Below are positions 63,025 through 64,000 of a stretch of 64,000 nucleotides of DNA, piece after piece. This DNA comes from Arcuatula senhousia (Eukaryota > Mollusca > Bivalvia > Mytilida > Mytilidae): assembly GCA_963971305.1 (NCBI GenBank), contig OZ020307.1, forward strand, positions 62,617,702 through 62,681,701, in the 5' to 3' direction. Positions within the stretch are counted from its first letter, which is position 1, and each line of letters opens with the position of its first letter. Position numbers and translations under genes: made by a program. The notes beneath the pieces were generated by a model. It ran no database searches, was not told the origin of the DNA, and saw nothing but the letters and a program-made list of their open reading frames with translations.

Positions 63025-63033
63025 ACCGGAAGT
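63025..63033 (+). promoter_or_regulatory. ETS-type site (ACCGGAAGT) in the ASPSCR1/ERCC6 promoter
   Basis: ACCGGAAGT lies 15 bases before the ASPSCR1 start codon. It matches the ETS/GABP consensus, which is frequent in bidirectional housekeeping promoters. Confidence 0.5.
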
Positions 63034-63047
63034 TCATTTTGTAAACA

Positions 63048-63125
63048 ATGGCCACCGTGCAAGTGTTGTGTCCAAATGGAAGGAGACAAAATGTTAAAAT
63101 AACGCCCAATACGAAACTTTTACAG
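63048..63125 (+). CDS. ASPSCR1: ASPSCR1/TUG (UBX-domain GLUT4 tether), first coding exon
   Basis: ATG at 63048 opens 26 codons (MATVQVLCPNGRRQNVKITP then NTKLLQ) that end at a donor (CAG|GTATAA) in phase 0. This matches the start of the N-terminal ubiquitin-like domain of ASPSCR1/TUG. That protein tethers GLUT4 vesicles in vertebrates and acts as a p97/VCP adaptor. The next exon should continue with the rest of the ubiquitin-like fold, but I do not find it before the window ends. It is head-to-head with ERCC6. Confidence 0.8.
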
Positions 63126-64000
63126 GTATAACTACATATATTGTGTACTCTTTACCTTTTCCCTACAACTGATGTAAAAGAAAATTAAAGTCAATATTGT
63201 TTGATTTGATTTGAATATAGGCATGCACAATTCTATTCAATTCACTCTGAAAATATGAGTCCTACCATGGTAAGTCAAAGTTCCCACTTATACAAGCATA
63301 GACCTGTATATTTAATATACAGGTCTATGATACAAGTAAACAGAATTTTATTTTTTTTAAGTAAACAAAAATGTACTTGTTTAAGTAAAGTATTTTTCTC
63401 TGAGCCAAAATTTACCTATAGTATAATATGAGGCAGGTTAAACCTGTTACGCTCCCGAGGCTTCAATTAATTAATTTTTTTTGGTTCGAAAATAAAAACA
63501 AACTAGCTTTTCTTGTGGGTTACGTGAGCGTTTAATGACGTCTAAGATTTTCAAAGATAAAAACGTTAAAAAGACACCGAAAGTTCGGGAAAACAAGCGC
63601 GTGCTATACCGGACGTTGAAGGAAAATTCAGCTCATAGTACAACTAAAATATTGACATTTCTACCATTATCGCTCCCTTTGGGAGCGTACAAGTAAATTT
63701 GAAAAACTTTGAGCTCACTTGTTACACAATATTTTTACAATCAAACAGATAATTTTCTTTAAATGTTTACATCATCTGCTCTATGGTCCATTAAAAATTT
63801 CTGATGCCCATGGCTGTCTTCATGGTGCGCACGTCCTTTGAAAATTGCCCTCTTGGGACAATAAATGTTGATTATTTCTCAATTAACTGAAGATAACAGA
63901 TAATCTCAGGGATTGGGAAGGCAGGGGGCCATGGGCCATTGGCACATTGAAAATGTAAATGGCCCCCTTTCATCTCAAAAATTTATATAGAATATTAAGA
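63126..64000. other. ASPSCR1 intron 1 (partial)
   Basis: No exon seen. It contains a perfect palindrome at 63297-63329 and a GC-richer block around 63440-63690 with TTACGCTCCCGAGG and CTTTGGGAGCGTACAAG, possibly the ends of another inverted-repeat element. Confidence 0.5.
63297..63329. repeat. Perfect 16-base palindrome arms around one base
   Basis: CATAGACCTGTATATT, one T, then its exact inverse complement AATATACAGGTCTATG. Confidence 0.9.

Larger units (their letters stand above)
61812..63047. promoter_or_regulatory. Divergent intergenic region between ERCC6 and ASPSCR1
   Basis: 1.2 kb separates the two start codons, which face away from each other. The region likely holds both promoters and the ERCC6 5' UTR. 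It also contains a family 3 end fragment (62080-62290) and an unexplained minus frame (62445-62690). Confidence 0.5.

Overview
This is an AT-rich animal genomic window with spliced genes, GT-AG introns, tRNA-derived SINEs and many small palindromic elements. The gene structures and repeat types suggest a bivalve mollusc (mussel- or oyster-like). That assignment is inference from repeat style and protein similarity recalled from memory, not from a search. I rebuilt the gene models by hand from open frames, splice signals, reading phase and family motifs. All complete models close in frame.

Layout. 1-4822: repeat-rich flank (minisatellite, SINE pieces, one tandem-repeat mobile element). 4823-26203 (+): a complete 11-exon RASSF gene (LIM, Ras-association and SARAH domains; 472 aa), with a likely alternative first exon at 16440 giving a LIM-less 337-aa form. 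26204-30091: 3' flank. 30092-37693 (-): a complete 7-exon beta-lactamase-like serine hydrolase (441 aa), convergent with RASSF. 37694-42892: repeat-built intergenic block with a 1125-bp tandem duplication and a nested insertion. 42893-61811 (-): a complete 21-exon ERCC6/CSB gene (up to 1717 aa). 63048-63125 (+): first coding exon of ASPSCR1/TUG, head-to-head with ERCC6 and preceded by an ETS-type site.

The most striking observation is in ERCC6. Five exon-intron boundaries carry extra copies of the splice site with neighbouring exon sequence. At exon 19 an 87-bp unit (29 codons, no stop) that spans the 3' splice site is present 10 times. Every copy keeps an acceptor in the same phase, so any choice of acceptor gives an in-frame protein with 1 to 10 copies of a conserved CSB segment. 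At exons 10, 11 and 14 the 5' splice site is repeated (8x59 bp, 3x74 bp, 2x79 bp). There, reading past the first donor meets a stop codon. Exon 15 has a second acceptor copy upstream.

The rest of the window holds three families of non-autonomous elements with internal tandem arrays, mostly of 160-180-bp units. It also shows a nested insertion, an empty-site/filled-site pair, and several families of short inverted-repeat elements.
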